Assembly: GCA_910578755.1 (NCBI GenBank)
Contig: CAJTSZ010000061.1
Coordinates: 1-13,518 of the forward strand
From: an uncultured Oscillospiraceae bacterium
GTDB lineage: Bacteria; Bacillota; Clostridia; Oscillospirales; Ruminococcaceae
Direction of reading: 5' to 3'
DNA: 13,518 nt
The translations under genes were made by a program, and so were the position numbers. The notes below the pieces were generated by a model. It saw only the letters and a list, made by a program, of their open reading frames with translations. It ran no database searches and had not been told where the DNA came from. Below are positions 1 to 5,497 of this stretch, in pieces; positions within the stretch are counted from its first letter, which is position 1; each line of letters starts with the position of its first letter.

Positions 1-2
1 CG

Positions 3-590
3 GCAGCGAAAACAAAATGGAACTTCCTTCCCTTTACGCCGGGCCTGGTTGGCGGCCACTGCATTGGGGTGGACCCTTACTACTTAACCCACTGCGCCCA
101 AAAGGCGGGGCACCGCGCCCAGGTGATTTTGGCGGGCCGTTCTATCAACGACAATATGGGGAAATACATTGCCGAAACATTGGTAAAGGCCCTAATTCAC
201 CAGGGAAGCCTGGTAAAAAACGCCTGCATTGGGATATTGGGGGTAACTTTTAAGGAAAACTGCCCGGACACCCGTAATTCCCGGGTAATGGACATTGCGG
301 CCGCCCTAAAAGAATACGGCGCTGTGGCCAAGCTGTACGACCCCCAGGCAGATAAGGAGGAATTTGCCCGCCAATACCCTGGCTATTGCCTTTGTGCCTG
401 GGAGGAATTAAAAAACCTAGACGCCGTTGTAATTGCTGTGGCCCACCGTTCTTTTGCCTGCCTTACCCCAACACAGCTGGCAAGTTTATACCGGCAGCCC
501 AGCCAGGAAGGAAAAATTTTGTTTGACATAAAGGGGCTACTGCCCCGCTATTCCTGGCGTGAAAGTGGATATGATATATGGAGGTTATAG
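3..590 (+). CDS. UDP-N-acetylhexosamine (nucleotide-sugar) dehydrogenase, 5' truncated by window edge
   Basis: This is the C-terminal part of a UDP-glucose/GDP-mannose dehydrogenase family enzyme. The family oxidises the C6 hydroxyl of a UDP-sugar to the uronic acid with two NAD+, feeding capsule or other surface polysaccharide synthesis in the cytosol. The frame is open from base 3 with no start in the window. The visible 195 residues begin just before the catalytic motif FTPGLVGGHCIGVDPYYLT, with the nucleophilic cysteine at visible residue 20. The C-terminal UDP-binding domain follows, including GVTFKENCPDTRNS and a second Rossmann-like region ending in DAVVIAVAH and ILFDIKG. HCIGVDPYYLT and the TFKEN..D.RNS block fit the WbpA/TviB/CapL (UDP-GlcNAc or UDP-GalNAc dehydrogenase) branch better than UDP-glucose dehydrogenase; the exact substrate is inference. 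About half of the usual 420-430 residues lies outside the window. It ends in a terminator, so it is the last gene of its unit. Confidence 0.9.
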   Translation, partial: AAKTKWNFLPFTPGLVGGHCIGVDPYYLTHCAQKAGHRAQVILAGRSINDNMGKYIAETLVKALIHQGSLVKNACIGILGVTFKENCPDTRNSRVMDIAAALKEYGAVAKLYDPQADKEEFARQYPGYCLCAWEELKNLDAVVIAVAHRSFACLTPTQLASLYRQPSQEGKILFDIKGLLPRYSWRESGYDIWRL

Positions 591-614
591 GCATAGGGCC
601 TATGACCTCTTTTT
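581..614 (+). terminator. Intrinsic terminator overlapping the dehydrogenase stop codon
   Basis: A 12-bp stem (581-592 with 598-609, one G-U wobble) encloses the 5-nt loop ATAGG and is followed by a short T tract (610-614). The left arm contains the TAG stop codon at 588-590, so translation termination and hairpin formation are closely coupled. It closes the polysaccharide gene unit. Confidence 0.7.
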
Positions 615-755
615 CATTGTTTTAATCAAAAAAAGCTGATGTGCAGGCAGATTTGGGCTGTAACAAAGCAAGTTTCACAAGTTTTTCAGGCGAAGGCAAA
701 GGTTTGTAAGGGGCGCTTAGAAAGCTCCCTTTTTGTACAAGTGTTTGCGCCCCGT
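615..755. repeat. Diverged single copy of the intergenic repeat element also found at 10511-10893
   Basis: From about 625 the sequence aligns with 10545-10665. By eye the first 66 or so aligned bases differ at about nine positions, and both copies share the cores CAGGCGAAG, TTGTAAGGGGC and GTACAAGTG followed by GCGCCCC. The segment GGGGCGC ... GCGCCCC can pair. This copy has an extra insert-like stretch (AGAAAGCTCCC) in the loop. It lies in the intergenic space after the dehydrogenase terminator. An antisense reading frame over it looks non-coding. Confidence 0.7.
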
Positions 756-793
756 TCTGTTGGAAAACAGTCGCTTTTTAGAGTGTGATGATT

Positions 794-799
794 TATAAT
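794..799 (+). promoter_or_regulatory. Possible -10 box (TATAAT) of the small helical protein gene
   Basis: A consensus TATAAT lies 35 nt upstream of the ATG at 835, giving a plausible short leader with the AGGAGG site inside it. The position 17 nt further upstream (TCGCTT) is a poor -35 box, so the promoter is weakly supported or needs an activator. Confidence 0.35.
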
Positions 800-834
800 G
801 GATTTACGAACAAATGGAAATTTAGGAGGACAGC

Positions 835-1035
835 ATGAAATATTCCAAAGAAGAATTAACGGAAGCGAAAAGACAAATTGATTCAACTCTTCATAAACTG
901 CGGGAAACAATAAAAACTTTTGAAAACAAGGAGAATCCACAGCGGTACAAGTCACAAATAACGCTGGCAAAACGAAGGGTGATAGCTTTTGAGATTGCAA
1001 ATGATTTGATTGCAACTGAATTGCAAAACAAATAG
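835..1035 (+). CDS. Small conserved helical protein of unknown function (66 aa)
   Basis: A 66-residue, highly charged protein starting at an ATG preceded by TTAGGAGGACAGC, an excellent ribosome binding site. The sequence reads as two or three amphipathic helices: YSKEELTEAKRQIDSTLHKL, then the lysine-rich SQITLAKRRVIAFEIANDL. It has no signal peptide, membrane segment or cysteine. From memory, small Clostridia proteins with a similar layout (a helix followed by a TLxKRRIxAFxIAxxLI-like block) are common and unnamed; no function is known to me. The gene stands alone between the repeat copy at 615-755 and a perfect hairpin at 1087-1130 that probably terminates it. The ribosome binding site and protein-like composition support a real gene, although a longer antisense frame overlaps it. 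Confidence 0.75.
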   Translation: MKYSKEELTEAKRQIDSTLHKLRETIKTFENKENPQRYKSQITLAKRRVIAFEIANDLIATELQNK

Positions 1036-1086
1036 ACGTGCCTGCCCTACAGACAGTTTTGATGAAAGTGTTACAGGGATCACATA

Positions 1087-1130
1087 GTAAAAGGACAAAG
1101 CAAACCATTGTTGTCTGCTTTGTCCTTTAC
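1087..1130. terminator. Bidirectional hairpin between convergent genes
   Basis: A perfect 13-bp inverted repeat (1090-1102 AAAGGACAAAGCA with 1116-1128) has a 13-nt loop and sits between the plus-strand gene ending at 1035 and the minus-strand gene ending at 1172. T runs are short on both sides (TTT plus, TTTTA minus), so it may act as a terminator for both. Confidence 0.6.
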
Positions 1131-1171
1131 TGCTTTATGAAGCCCTGCCCTTTGTGGCTTTGCCTGCTGTT

Positions 1172-1822
1172 TTACTGGAGCGCGGCGTTGGAAAGAATAT
1201 AAAATTCTTCCTGGCTGGGTTGGTGTTTCTTTTCCATAGGCTCCAGGCTGTCGTCATAGCGCTGGGCGGCTTCCTCATCCAGCTGCATTGCGGGGCTGTC
1301 ATAGTAAAACCACTTTCTGCCATCCAAGGCGCCGGGCTTCAGTTCCTTTACCATCATGGCCGCGGGGAATTTCCCGCCCTCCAGGCAGACATTATGCTTT
1401 TTACAGCTTTGAAAGCCGCTGCTGACATAGTTTCTGGGACTGCCAAAGATAACCACTACGTCATAGCCCATGGAAACCGCCTTTTGAACGGAGTGCTGCA
1501 TCAGCGCCTTGCCGCAGCCCCTTCTTTGGTATTCCGGGGCAATGCACAAGGGGCCAAAGGTTAAAATTTCCTTGGTTTCCCCTGCTTCATCCACCAATTT
1601 GGCCTTGGTGTACATAATGTTCCCTATAATTTGGCCGTCCAGCTCTGCAATGAGGGCCAGCTGGGGGATAAAATCTTCATGGGAGCGCATGGTGCGCACC
1701 AGGTAGTGTTCGCTGCAGCCGGGTATATACATATTATAAAATGCCCGGCGGGTGAGGGTTTCTACAGTTTCATAGTCTGCTGGTGTTTCAACGCGGATAT
1801 TGTATAAATTTTGATTTTTCAT
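1172..1822 (-). CDS. GNAT family N-acetyltransferase (YhbS-like)
   Basis: A predicted cytosolic acetyl-CoA-dependent N-acetyltransferase of 216 residues. The start is the ATG at 1822, preceded by TTTTTGGAGGAAATCAT; an upstream in-frame codon at 1843 lies before the ribosome binding site and is rejected. The GNAT fold reads in order: IRVETPADYETVETL (beta1-alpha1, residues 9-23), LIAELDGQIIGNIMY (58-71), and LCIAPEYQRRGCGKALMQH as motif A (92-110), with the Q/RxxGxG/A pyrophosphate loop as RRGCGK. Then come GYDVVVIFGSPRNYVSSGF (119-137), which matches the LGDPxYYxRFGF block of COG3153 proteins. The tail after residue 160 is an extra C-terminal segment seen in that group. The substrate cannot be deduced. 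The gene has its own upstream region with an 11-codon frame and a stem-loop, suggesting control separate from the methyltransferase behind it. Confidence 0.88.
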   Translation of the reverse strand: MKNQNLYNIRVETPADYETVETLTRRAFYNMYIPGCSEHYLVRTMRSHEDFIPQLALIAELDGQIIGNIMYTKAKLVDEAGETKEILTFGPLCIAPEYQRRGCGKALMQHSVQKAVSMGYDVVVIFGSPRNYVSSGFQSCKKHNVCLEGGKFPAAMMVKELKPGALDGRKWFYYDSPAMQLDEEAAQRYDDSLEPMEKKHQPSQEEFYILSNAALQ

Positions 1823-1864
1823 ATGATTTCCTCCAAAAAGCAATGTATGATGTGTACTGCCTTA

Positions 1865-1906
1865 CGGGAGGTTTGGAAGCAACATGGTACCAGTGCAAAC
1901 CTCCCG
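1865..1906 (-). promoter_or_regulatory. Perfect 11-bp stem-loop in the acetyltransferase leader
   Basis: CGGGAGGTTTG (1865-1875) and CAAACCTCCCG (1896-1906) are perfect reverse complements around a 20-nt loop that itself contains the palindrome TGGTACCA. On the minus strand the structure starts two bases after the stop of an 11-codon frame and ends about 43 nt before the acetyltransferase ATG. No T tract follows, so it is not a plain intrinsic terminator. It could be an RNA structure, a protein-binding dyad or an attenuator element. Confidence 0.55.
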
Positions 1907-1907
1907 G

Positions 1908-1943
1908 TTATGCTGCAATCTCCAATGTACGGTTATTTTTCAT
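1908..1943 (-). CDS. Possible 11-residue leader peptide upstream of the acetyltransferase
   Basis: On the minus strand ACAGGAGAAGTCTT precedes an ATG at 1943 and a frame of 11 codons, MKNNRTLEIAA, followed by TAA. The Shine-Dalgarno match and 7-nt spacing are good. The stop is immediately followed by the 1865-1906 stem-loop, and the acetyltransferase begins 85 nt after the stop. The peptide has no run of a single amino acid of the kind used in classical attenuation. Its start context resembles that of the acetyltransferase itself (AGGAG...ATGAAAAAT in both), so it may instead be the remnant of a decayed or duplicated 5' end. Peptide function is inference only. Confidence 0.35.
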   Translation of the reverse strand: MKNNRTLEIAA

Positions 1944-2083
1944 AAGACTTCTCCTGTAAATATAATTGAATTTAGGCTGGAAAACAGGCGAACCTGCCCA
2001 TCCCCCTGCCAGCAACGGCGCCAATGCGCAAGGTATTTGGATATGGCAGCGGGGAAAAACGCTGTCTGGATCATTTGGCTTTG

Positions 2084-2836
2084 CTATATGCTGCATTCGT
2101 ACAGGAATACCTCGCACTCATCGTTAACGGCAATTTCTTTTTCATAGTTAGAATAGGTTTGTACACTTGTAAAACCGCACTCTTTTAAATATTGTTCCAT
2201 TTCCCCATACCGGTACAGATGGGTTTGGAAATCCATAGTTTCCCTTTGTAATAATTCTGAACCATTGTAAAGCTCATAAATGGATGGTGAAAACTGCGTT
2301 TGGCTTTGTTCATCGTAATGGTTTTTTCCTTTTAAAATTAAGTCGCAGCCTTCTTTTGTTTTTACGGCAGCAGTTGCTTTATAGTCGCTGTCATTGGCAC
2401 AGCGGTTAAAGACGGTATCCACTGCAAACACAAATTTCCCGCCTGGCGCCAATAATTCTTTCATCTTTTGCAAAATACTCTTGCACATATTGATGTTGGT
2501 AAACAAGGAAACGGAGCTGGAAGTGATGAAAATATAATCATACTTTTCCTGTGCTGGATATTCCATAATGTCTACCTGAATTACCCTTGCGTCAGGCGCC
2601 TTCTCCTTTAGTTTTGCCAACATTTGTTCCGATAAGTCCATTCCGCTGATATTAAATCCGCGCTTAAAAAAAGGCACAAGGAACCGCCCGCTTCCACACA
2701 GTGGCTCCAAAATCCGCATGCCCTTTTGCGCATAGGAGAGATAAAACTGCAACTCATCCTCAGGCGCTTTTTCATGTAAAATTTCATACATTTCCGTGCA
2801 TAAACTGCCATAGTAGTTTTGTTTTTGTTCGTTCAT
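2084..2836 (-). CDS. Class I SAM-dependent methyltransferase
   Basis: A 250-residue predicted soluble methyltransferase using S-adenosylmethionine. The ATG at 2836 follows CCTGGAGGTAAAAA, a consensus ribosome binding site. Motif I is ILEPLCGSGRFLVPFFKRG (residues 42-60), where LCGSGR replaces the usual D/E-x-G-x-G-x-G core. It is followed by GMDLSEQMLAKL (65-76), the acidic loop binding the SAM ribose, VIQVDIMEY (85-93) as motif II, YDYIFITSSSVSLF (99-112) as motif IV, and LLAPGGKFVFAVD (128-140) as post motif. The C-terminal half is beta-strand rich with a RYGEMEQYLKECGFTSVQTY block typical of Methyltransf_25/11-type proteins. Substrate is unknown. It has its own predicted promoter with an overlapping dyad at 2872-2922. 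The acetyltransferase lies about 260 nt downstream on the same strand, too far for a tight operon. Confidence 0.87.
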   Translation of the reverse strand: MNEQKQNYYGSLCTEMYEILHEKAPEDELQFYLSYAQKGMRILEPLCGSGRFLVPFFKRGFNISGMDLSEQMLAKLKEKAPDARVIQVDIMEYPAQEKYDYIFITSSSVSLFTNINMCKSILQKMKELLAPGGKFVFAVDTVFNRCANDSDYKATAAVKTKEGCDLILKGKNHYDEQSQTQFSPSIYELYNGSELLQRETMDFQTHLYRYGEMEQYLKECGFTSVQTYSNYEKEIAVNDECEVFLYECSI

Positions 2837-2871
2837 TTTTTACCTCCAGGTTTTTGCATCTGCCATTGGGA

Positions 2872-2900
2872 GTATAATAACCGCTTTGTGGTTATTATAC
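2872..2900. promoter_or_regulatory. Perfect operator-like dyad over the methyltransferase start site
   Basis: GTATAATAACC (2872-2882) and GGTTATTATAC (2890-2900) are exact reverse complements separated by 7 nt (GCTTTGT). The dyad covers the minus-strand -10 box and the expected transcription start and lies 36-64 nt upstream of the ATG. Position and symmetry suggest a repressor operator; the alternative is a 5' UTR hairpin. Confidence 0.5.
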
Positions 2901-2922
2901 CACAAATGAGAAACTGTGAAAA
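2894..2922 (-). promoter_or_regulatory. Predicted promoter of the methyltransferase gene
   Basis: On the minus strand TTTTCA (2917-2922) is followed after 17 nt by TATAAT (2894-2899). This is a 4/6 match for -35 and a perfect -10. The predicted start near 2887 falls in the spacer of the 2872-2900 dyad, leaving a leader of about 50 nt that contains the GGAGGT site. Confidence 0.5.
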
Positions 2923-3110
2923 CAAGCCTTGCAGATCCTTTATCAAAGAGGATGGCATTTTGCCCAGCTTGCTATGGGGGGCCAAAATATTATTTAATTA
3001 CATTAAAAAATCGGAAATAAACAAAATAGGGATTATTTGCTGTAGAATTAAATAGTATAGTTAATATAAAAATAAGCGAAATGGGACTAAATACATAGAA
3101 GGAGGAGAAC

Positions 3111-3329
3111 CTGTGCCAGAAAACGCTTTTACAATGGAAAAATTGGGACAATGTTCAGGTAGCCAGCCGCCTGGCTTTGGAAAACAACGCCATAATTTGC
3201 GGACATGTATCCGCCGAAAAGCGTGCTGTGGACGAAGGCGCTGTTATTCAGGGTGAAATCTTCATTAGCAAAAGCGCGGTGCCCCCCAAAAGGGAAAAAC
3301 CACCTATTGATGAGAAAAAGAGGGACTAA
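3111..3329 (+). pseudogene. Bactofilin remnant (C-terminal repeat only)
   Basis: The frame from 3111 to the TAA at 3327 reads ...NVQVASRLALENNAIICGHV, then SAEKRAVDEGAVIQGEIFIS and a lysine/proline-rich tail. ALENNAIICGHVSAEK..VDEGAVIQGEIFI closely fits the last beta-helix rungs of bactofilins (polymer-forming cytoskeletal proteins). Only about 72 codons are open, against 110-150 in intact bactofilins. The frame has no ATG/GTG/TTG start, and an in-frame stop lies just upstream at 3096. A good ribosome binding site (GAAGGAGGAGAACCT) precedes a GTG at 3113, but that frame (VPENAFTMEKLGQ...) is shifted relative to the bactofilin frame and ends after about 46 codons. The simplest reading is a gene that kept its translation start and 3' end but lost the middle or gained a frameshift. 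A sequencing frameshift alone would not restore full length. Confidence 0.6.
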
Positions 3330-3345
3330 CCCCCAAAGGTAGCGC

Positions 3346-3389
3346 AAGGGCGCCTGTTTTGCAAACGCAAACAGGCGCCCTTGTTTCAT
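3346..3389 (+). terminator. Strong hairpin terminator after the bactofilin remnant
   Basis: AAGGGCGCCTGTTT (3346-3359) pairs perfectly with AAACAGGCGCCCTT (3369-3382); two more pairs form inside with one bulged T. The GC-rich 14-bp stem is followed by GTTTCATT. The flanking A and T bases make it potentially active in both directions. Confidence 0.7.
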
Positions 3390-3427
3390 TGAAAACCTAT
3401 TTAAAAAAACAAGGCTATAAGGCGGGG

Positions 3428-3456
3428 TTGAATGTCCTTTACAATGGCAGTATACT
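3428..3456 (+). promoter_or_regulatory. Predicted promoter of the Imm22-like gene
   Basis: TTGAAT (3428-3433) and TATACT (3451-3456) are separated by exactly 17 nt, a near-consensus vegetative promoter. The expected start near 3463 leaves a leader of roughly 40 nt with GGGAGG ahead of the ATG at 3506. The gene is therefore transcribed independently of the bactofilin remnant. Confidence 0.65.
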
Positions 3457-3505
3457 TGGCTTGTGCCAATTTGGCAAATTGTAATTTCCATGGGAGGGAT
3501 TTTTA

Positions 3506-3907
3506 ATGGAACAGGAAGGTATTGTATCTGTATGGGTAGGCTTTTTTGAGAATGAAGACCTTTTGATGGCCTATGCTGCTGAAGAAGGGTATGACAGCGA
3601 AGATAACCCTCAGATCTCCCCTTTTAACCGGGACTTTTTTGGTGGTGAGGACCTTTGGCCTTTCGACCCTGATTTTTGGGAGCGAGATTTGGTTGATACC
3701 ACAACAGACGTGGAGGCTTTAGTTGAACCGTTTTCTGAGGGGGTAACTATAGGGGAGGGACTAAAGGGGCTTTTTCCGCAGGGCCTAGAAAAGCCCTGCA
3801 ATGGGGCAATTTTGGTTTATAATTATAAGTATGACCCGGAAGAAAGCACACCCAACCCCAATGCGCCAGTGACTTTTTTAGGCGCGGTTCCATGTGATTT
3901 GGATTGA
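3506..3907 (+). CDS. Imm22-like putative immunity protein
   Basis: A 133-residue acidic cytosolic protein without signal peptide or membrane segment. The ATG follows CATGGGAGGGATTTTTA. The start VSVWVGFFENEDLLMAYAAE (residues 7-26), the central SPFNRDFFGGEDLWPFDPDF block and the C-terminal ILVYNYKYDPEE...VTFLGAVPCDLD strand pair fit the layout I associate with immunity protein 22 of polymorphic toxin systems (VSxWxG near the N-terminus, F..DF..W in the middle, YNYxYD...FLG at the end). Such proteins bind and neutralise a toxin C-terminal domain in the producing cell. No matching toxin gene lies next to it; it has its own promoter and is convergent with the next gene. The family call is from memory and moderate; a generic conserved hypothetical is the alternative. 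Confidence 0.6.
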   Translation: MEQEGIVSVWVGFFENEDLLMAYAAEEGYDSEDNPQISPFNRDFFGGEDLWPFDPDFWERDLVDTTTDVEALVEPFSEGVTIGEGLKGLFPQGLEKPCNGAILVYNYKYDPEESTPNPNAPVTFLGAVPCDLD

Positions 3908-3946
3908 GGCACAGCTTCCAGTTTATTGGGTGAAATCCCCCTTGAC

Positions 3947-3967
3947 AAACCTTCTCCCGGTTTTTTT
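3947..3967 (+). terminator. Weak intrinsic terminator after the Imm22-like gene
   Basis: AAACC (3947-3951) can pair with GGTTT (3959-3963) across a 7-nt loop, followed by a run of T to 3967. The stem has only 5 bp, so termination efficiency is uncertain, but the position between convergent genes fits. Confidence 0.35.
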
Positions 3968-4000
3968 GCAATAAAATCTGCCAAAGGGACACTCCCGAAT

Positions 4001-5275
4001 TTAGATACTGCTGTCCTTTTTCTCCCCCTCCAAAGGCTGTTTTTTCTGTTTTTGATGTTTGTAGGCGGCCATTCCTTTTTGGCCCAAAGCCAGGAAAAGA
4101 AGCGTTGCCGAAGCCCCCGCTACAGCCGCGGCGGCAGCTGCCGTGCCAATATTGCCTGCTGCTGGCGCCTCCTCCAAAGCTACATTTTGCTTTGGCAGGG
4201 TTTTGGTGACATTTTCGGGTTCAGTATAGGATGGCTGAACTCCCTGCACCGTTTGGGAGGGCTGCGGCTGGGCGGCGCTTTTCTTTTGGGGCTCCTGCGC
4301 CATATTCTCCATACCACTGTAATAGTAAGGGGCGGAGATGTTGCCTCCAAAGCTATGGGTAATACCAGTAGTTTCTTCCTCCTCCAAGGTTTGGCTGCTT
4401 CCCTTAGGTTTTTCCTCATTGGGTGGGCGCAGGTTTATACTGCCGTTTTGGCTGGGCGGTTTTGGGGAAGGCACCGCAGGGGGAACTTCAGGTTCTTTGG
4501 GTGGAGGGTCATCGGGGAGCATGACGCTAAAATTGGCAATGCCCACTGGGTATTGGATAATATTTTGTATTACCGCCCCTTTTTCTGTAGCAATGGAAGA
4601 AAAATCGTTCACAGCAATTTTTAAAAAGCAACTGCCCTCCGGGAGGCTGCCCTGGTAGGTTTCGTAATACAGCACACCGCAGGTTCCCTGGTACCTTTTG
4701 GCACCCAAACAGCGGAGGGGTACCGGCTGGTAGGCTGTTCCATCCAAAGAGGCATATACATTAAGCCCATAACGGATGGTATCCTTGGGCAGGGGGACTT
4801 CCTCGTTGGGAAAGGTATAGGCTGCCATAACACGGTGGTACACCATTTCCTTGCCCTTCCCCTCCCCTGTTGGCAAATACACCTTGCCGCTGCCGGCCGA
4901 AAAAAGAAGCTCCTGCCGGGGGCCGGCTTCCGATGAACCCACTATACAGCCGTTTGCGGTAGAAACGCCATAGGTCCCTTTATTTTGGCTATAAATAGAA
5001 ACCGTTATGCTTTGTGCCTGGGGTGCTTCTAAAAGAATAACCCCTTCTTTCCCACAATTTTGCAGGCCCAGGGCTGTACTGTCAGGAAAATCGGAACTGC
5101 CAATACCTGCAACTGTACTGGAGGCCTCCCCAAGGTTAATATACTGAATCCCCTGGCCCGGGGTTAGGGCGTTACAGTCATCCCTTATCTCCTTTGCTGC
5201 AACTGGGAAAACCAGAACATCTAAAAGTAAGATTACTATTAGTGTAAAACCTGCTTTCTTTACAATCCCTTTCAT
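4001..5275 (-). CDS. Secreted surface protein with C-terminal membrane anchor, unknown function
   Basis: A 424-residue predicted extracellular protein. The start is the ATG at 5275, preceded by AAAAGGAGGAAACGCCT; in-frame codons upstream to 5356 lie before that site and overlap the predicted promoter. Residues 1-28 are a signal peptide (KGIVKK, then a hydrophobic core ending VAAKE). Residues 30 to about 240 form a beta-rich globular region with repeated short strands and three or four cysteines (CNAL, LQNCGKEG, GTCGV). Then comes a proline-rich spacer (PPKEPEVPPAVPSPKPPS) and a Gln/Ser/Pro-rich low-complexity stretch. Near residues 379-400 lies an Ala-rich transmembrane helix followed by a basic tail (KHQKQKK), a stop-transfer signal. 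No LPXTG, SLH or catalytic motif is visible and I do not recognise the globular domain. A strong terminator and its own promoter make it monocistronic. Confidence 0.8.
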   Translation of the reverse strand: MKGIVKKAGFTLIVILLLDVLVFPVAAKEIRDDCNALTPGQGIQYINLGEASSTVAGIGSSDFPDSTALGLQNCGKEGVILLEAPQAQSITVSIYSQNKGTYGVSTANGCIVGSSEAGPRQELLFSAGSGKVYLPTGEGKGKEMVYHRVMAAYTFPNEEVPLPKDTIRYGLNVYASLDGTAYQPVPLRCLGAKRYQGTCGVLYYETYQGSLPEGSCFLKIAVNDFSSIATEKGAVIQNIIQYPVGIANFSVMLPDDPPPKEPEVPPAVPSPKPPSQNGSINLRPPNEEKPKGSSQTLEEEETTGITHSFGGNISAPYYYSGMENMAQEPQKKSAAQPQPSQTVQGVQPSYTEPENVTKTLPKQNVALEEAPAAGNIGTAAAAAAVAGASATLLFLALGQKGMAAYKHQKQKKQPLEGEKKDSSI

Positions 5276-5346
5276 AGGCGTTTCCTCCTTTTCATATTCC
5301 GCTACAGCTTTACCACAAACCAAAAAATATTCTATTTTTCGACACA

Positions 5347-5375
5347 ATTCTACCATATTTTGCAGAATATTTCAC
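5347..5375 (-). promoter_or_regulatory. Predicted promoter of the surface protein gene
   Basis: On the minus strand GTGAAA (5370-5375) and TAGAAT (5347-5352) are separated by 17 nt, a 4/6 and 5/6 match to the vegetative consensus. The predicted leader is about 65 nt and contains the GGAGG site. Confidence 0.5.
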
Positions 5376-5460
5376 GGTTATTGGAATAAATTTCTAAAGT
5401 TTGGGAATATAGTGTAAAAATTTACAGGAGTTTTAGATTTTTTCACCAAATTGGCCTTTA

Positions 5461-5497
5461 TAAAAAATGGTCCCACTTTGGTGGGGACCATTTTTTA
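5461..5497 (-). terminator. Intrinsic terminator overlapping the sensor kinase stop codon
   Basis: TAAAAAATGGTCCC (5461-5474) and its exact complement (5484-5497) form a 14-bp stem with a 9-nt loop. On the minus strand the GC part is followed by a T6 tract, the standard intrinsic form. The stop codon of the kinase (5495-5497) lies inside the structure. It separates the kinase from the surface protein gene. Confidence 0.8.

Noticed and set aside
686..1108. 140-codon minus-strand frame over the repeat and the small helical gene
   Set aside because: It has no ribosome binding site, a cysteine/phenylalanine-rich non-protein-like composition, runs through the repeat copy, and opposes a gene with an excellent site.
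1865..1906. Intrinsic terminator or known riboswitch
   Set aside because: There is no T tract after the stem, and no conserved riboswitch or T-box core could be recognised in the leader.
2047..2066. Terminator after the methyltransferase gene
   Set aside because: Only a 5-bp stem (CAGCG/CGCTG) with no T run after it could be found; too weak to annotate.
1884..2147. 87-codon plus-strand frame between acetyltransferase and methyltransferase
   Set aside because: It covers the stem-loop and the 3' end of the methyltransferase gene on the opposite strand, and lacks a ribosome binding site.
3129..3491. 120-codon minus-strand frame across the bactofilin remnant and promoter
   Set aside because: It passes through the strong hairpin at 3346-3389 and the predicted promoter, and reads as the complement of the bactofilin segment; no ribosome binding site supports it.
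3926..4624. 232-codon plus-strand frame opposite the surface protein
   Set aside because: It is complementary to the proline-rich and anchor-coding part of a gene with a clear signal peptide, site and promoter.
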